From: CAVTWY01 sp963738615
GTDB lineage: Bacteria; Pseudomonadota; Gammaproteobacteria; Burkholderiales; Burkholderiaceae_C
DNA length: 64,000 nucleotides
Assembly (NCBI GenBank): GCA_963738615.1
Contig: CAVTXI010000019.1
Location: 1,860,001-1,924,000, forward strand
Direction: 5' to 3'
The notes below the pieces were generated by a model. That model did not search any database, was not told the origin of the DNA, and saw only the letters and a list, made by a program, of their open reading frames with translations. Both the position numbers and the translations under genes were made by a program. Of the stretch, positions 63,875 to 64,000 are shown piece by piece. Numbering within the stretch: the stretch's first letter is position 1; each line of letters starts with the position of its first letter.

Positions 63875-64000
63875 ATGCCATCCAAAGCCCCTGCCCTTTA
63901 CCCTGCACAAGCGCGACTTCTTCAGGCCTTCGGCCAGCGCCTTCGCGAAGCGCGGTTGCGGCGTCGCCTGACGGGTGGCCAAGTCGCTGAACGTGCAGAC
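63875..64000 (+). CDS. HipB-like XRE-family regulator (partial, cut by window end)
   Basis: The first 42 residues: MPSKAPALYPAQARLLQAF, then GQRLREARLRRRLTGGQVAERA, the start of an HTH-XRE domain. Such proteins usually pair with a HipA kinase encoded next downstream, which would lie beyond the window. In-frame ATGs at 63854 and 63863 are also possible. The 63875 start is favoured because the operator covers 63854. Confidence 0.75.
   Translation, partial: MPSKAPALYPAQARLLQAFGQRLREARLRRRLTGGQVAERAD

Overview
The window is GC-rich bacterial DNA, densely packed with genes on both strands. Gene content points to Burkholderiales (Betaproteobacteria), probably the Rubrivivax/Methylibium/Leptothrix side. 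The evidence is a PQQ operon, three tripartite-tricarboxylate (Bug/TctC-type) transport genes plus a further lone binding protein, a four-carbon acid-sugar kinase/PdxA2 locus, and a toluene/benzene monooxygenase operon behind a TodST-like two-component system. This placement is inferred from gene content, not from a database search. I see no rRNA, tRNA, CRISPR array or complete insertion sequence.

Layout. 0.1-3.5 kb: gshA, then a HipA-like kinase/DUF3037-like pair. 3.6-7.9 kb (minus): a small Lys/Ala-rich secreted protein, a duplicated pqqE 3' remnant, a haem lipoprotein and pqqA-B-C-D-E, with many single-base frameshifts. 8-11 kb: proline iminopeptidase and a NarX/LuxR-type two-component pair. 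11-18.6 kb: Ig-like/beta-helix lipoprotein, class II aldolase, amidohydrolase, membrane diguanylate cyclase, sugar kinase. 18.6-20.9 kb: htpG behind a leader with a strong terminator-like hairpin. 21-23.5 kb: a leaderless subtilase, an unknown protein and a small prodomain-like protein. 23.5-30.8 kb: srkA, DUF2726, RibD-like reductase, and an SPFH/SH3 group. 30.8-34.1 kb: tannase-family esterase and a CMD-family protein. 34.1-41.3 kb: a divergent carbohydrate-acid locus. The minus arm has PdxA2, sialidase-like, HpaI-type aldolase, TctC, monooxygenase, SDR and a small protein; the plus arm has a DeoR regulator and a DUF1537 kinase. 41.3-46.9 kb: ECF sigma factor, accessory protein, TPR-CHAT protease and secreted subtilase. 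47-51.4 kb: RecQ with a PRTase-like tail, then a three-gene, translationally coupled operon of lower GC (TIGR04255-like, HTH, SHDCDL protein). 51.5-58.4 kb: TodS/TodT-like regulators and tmoABCDE, heavily frameshifted. 58.4-62.2 kb (minus): a chimeric junction of two gene fragments, then tctABC. 62.3-64 kb: DUF2145, a small secreted protein, and the start of a HipB-like XRE regulator with a palindromic operator.

The best candidates for little-described systems are the 49.1-51.4 kb three-gene operon, the ECF/CHAT/subtilase cluster, and the subtilase/prodomain cassette. Frameshifts fall mostly in the pqq and tmo operons, while many other long genes are intact. The reading frames between lesions stay well conserved, so errors in the assembled sequence are as likely as true decay.
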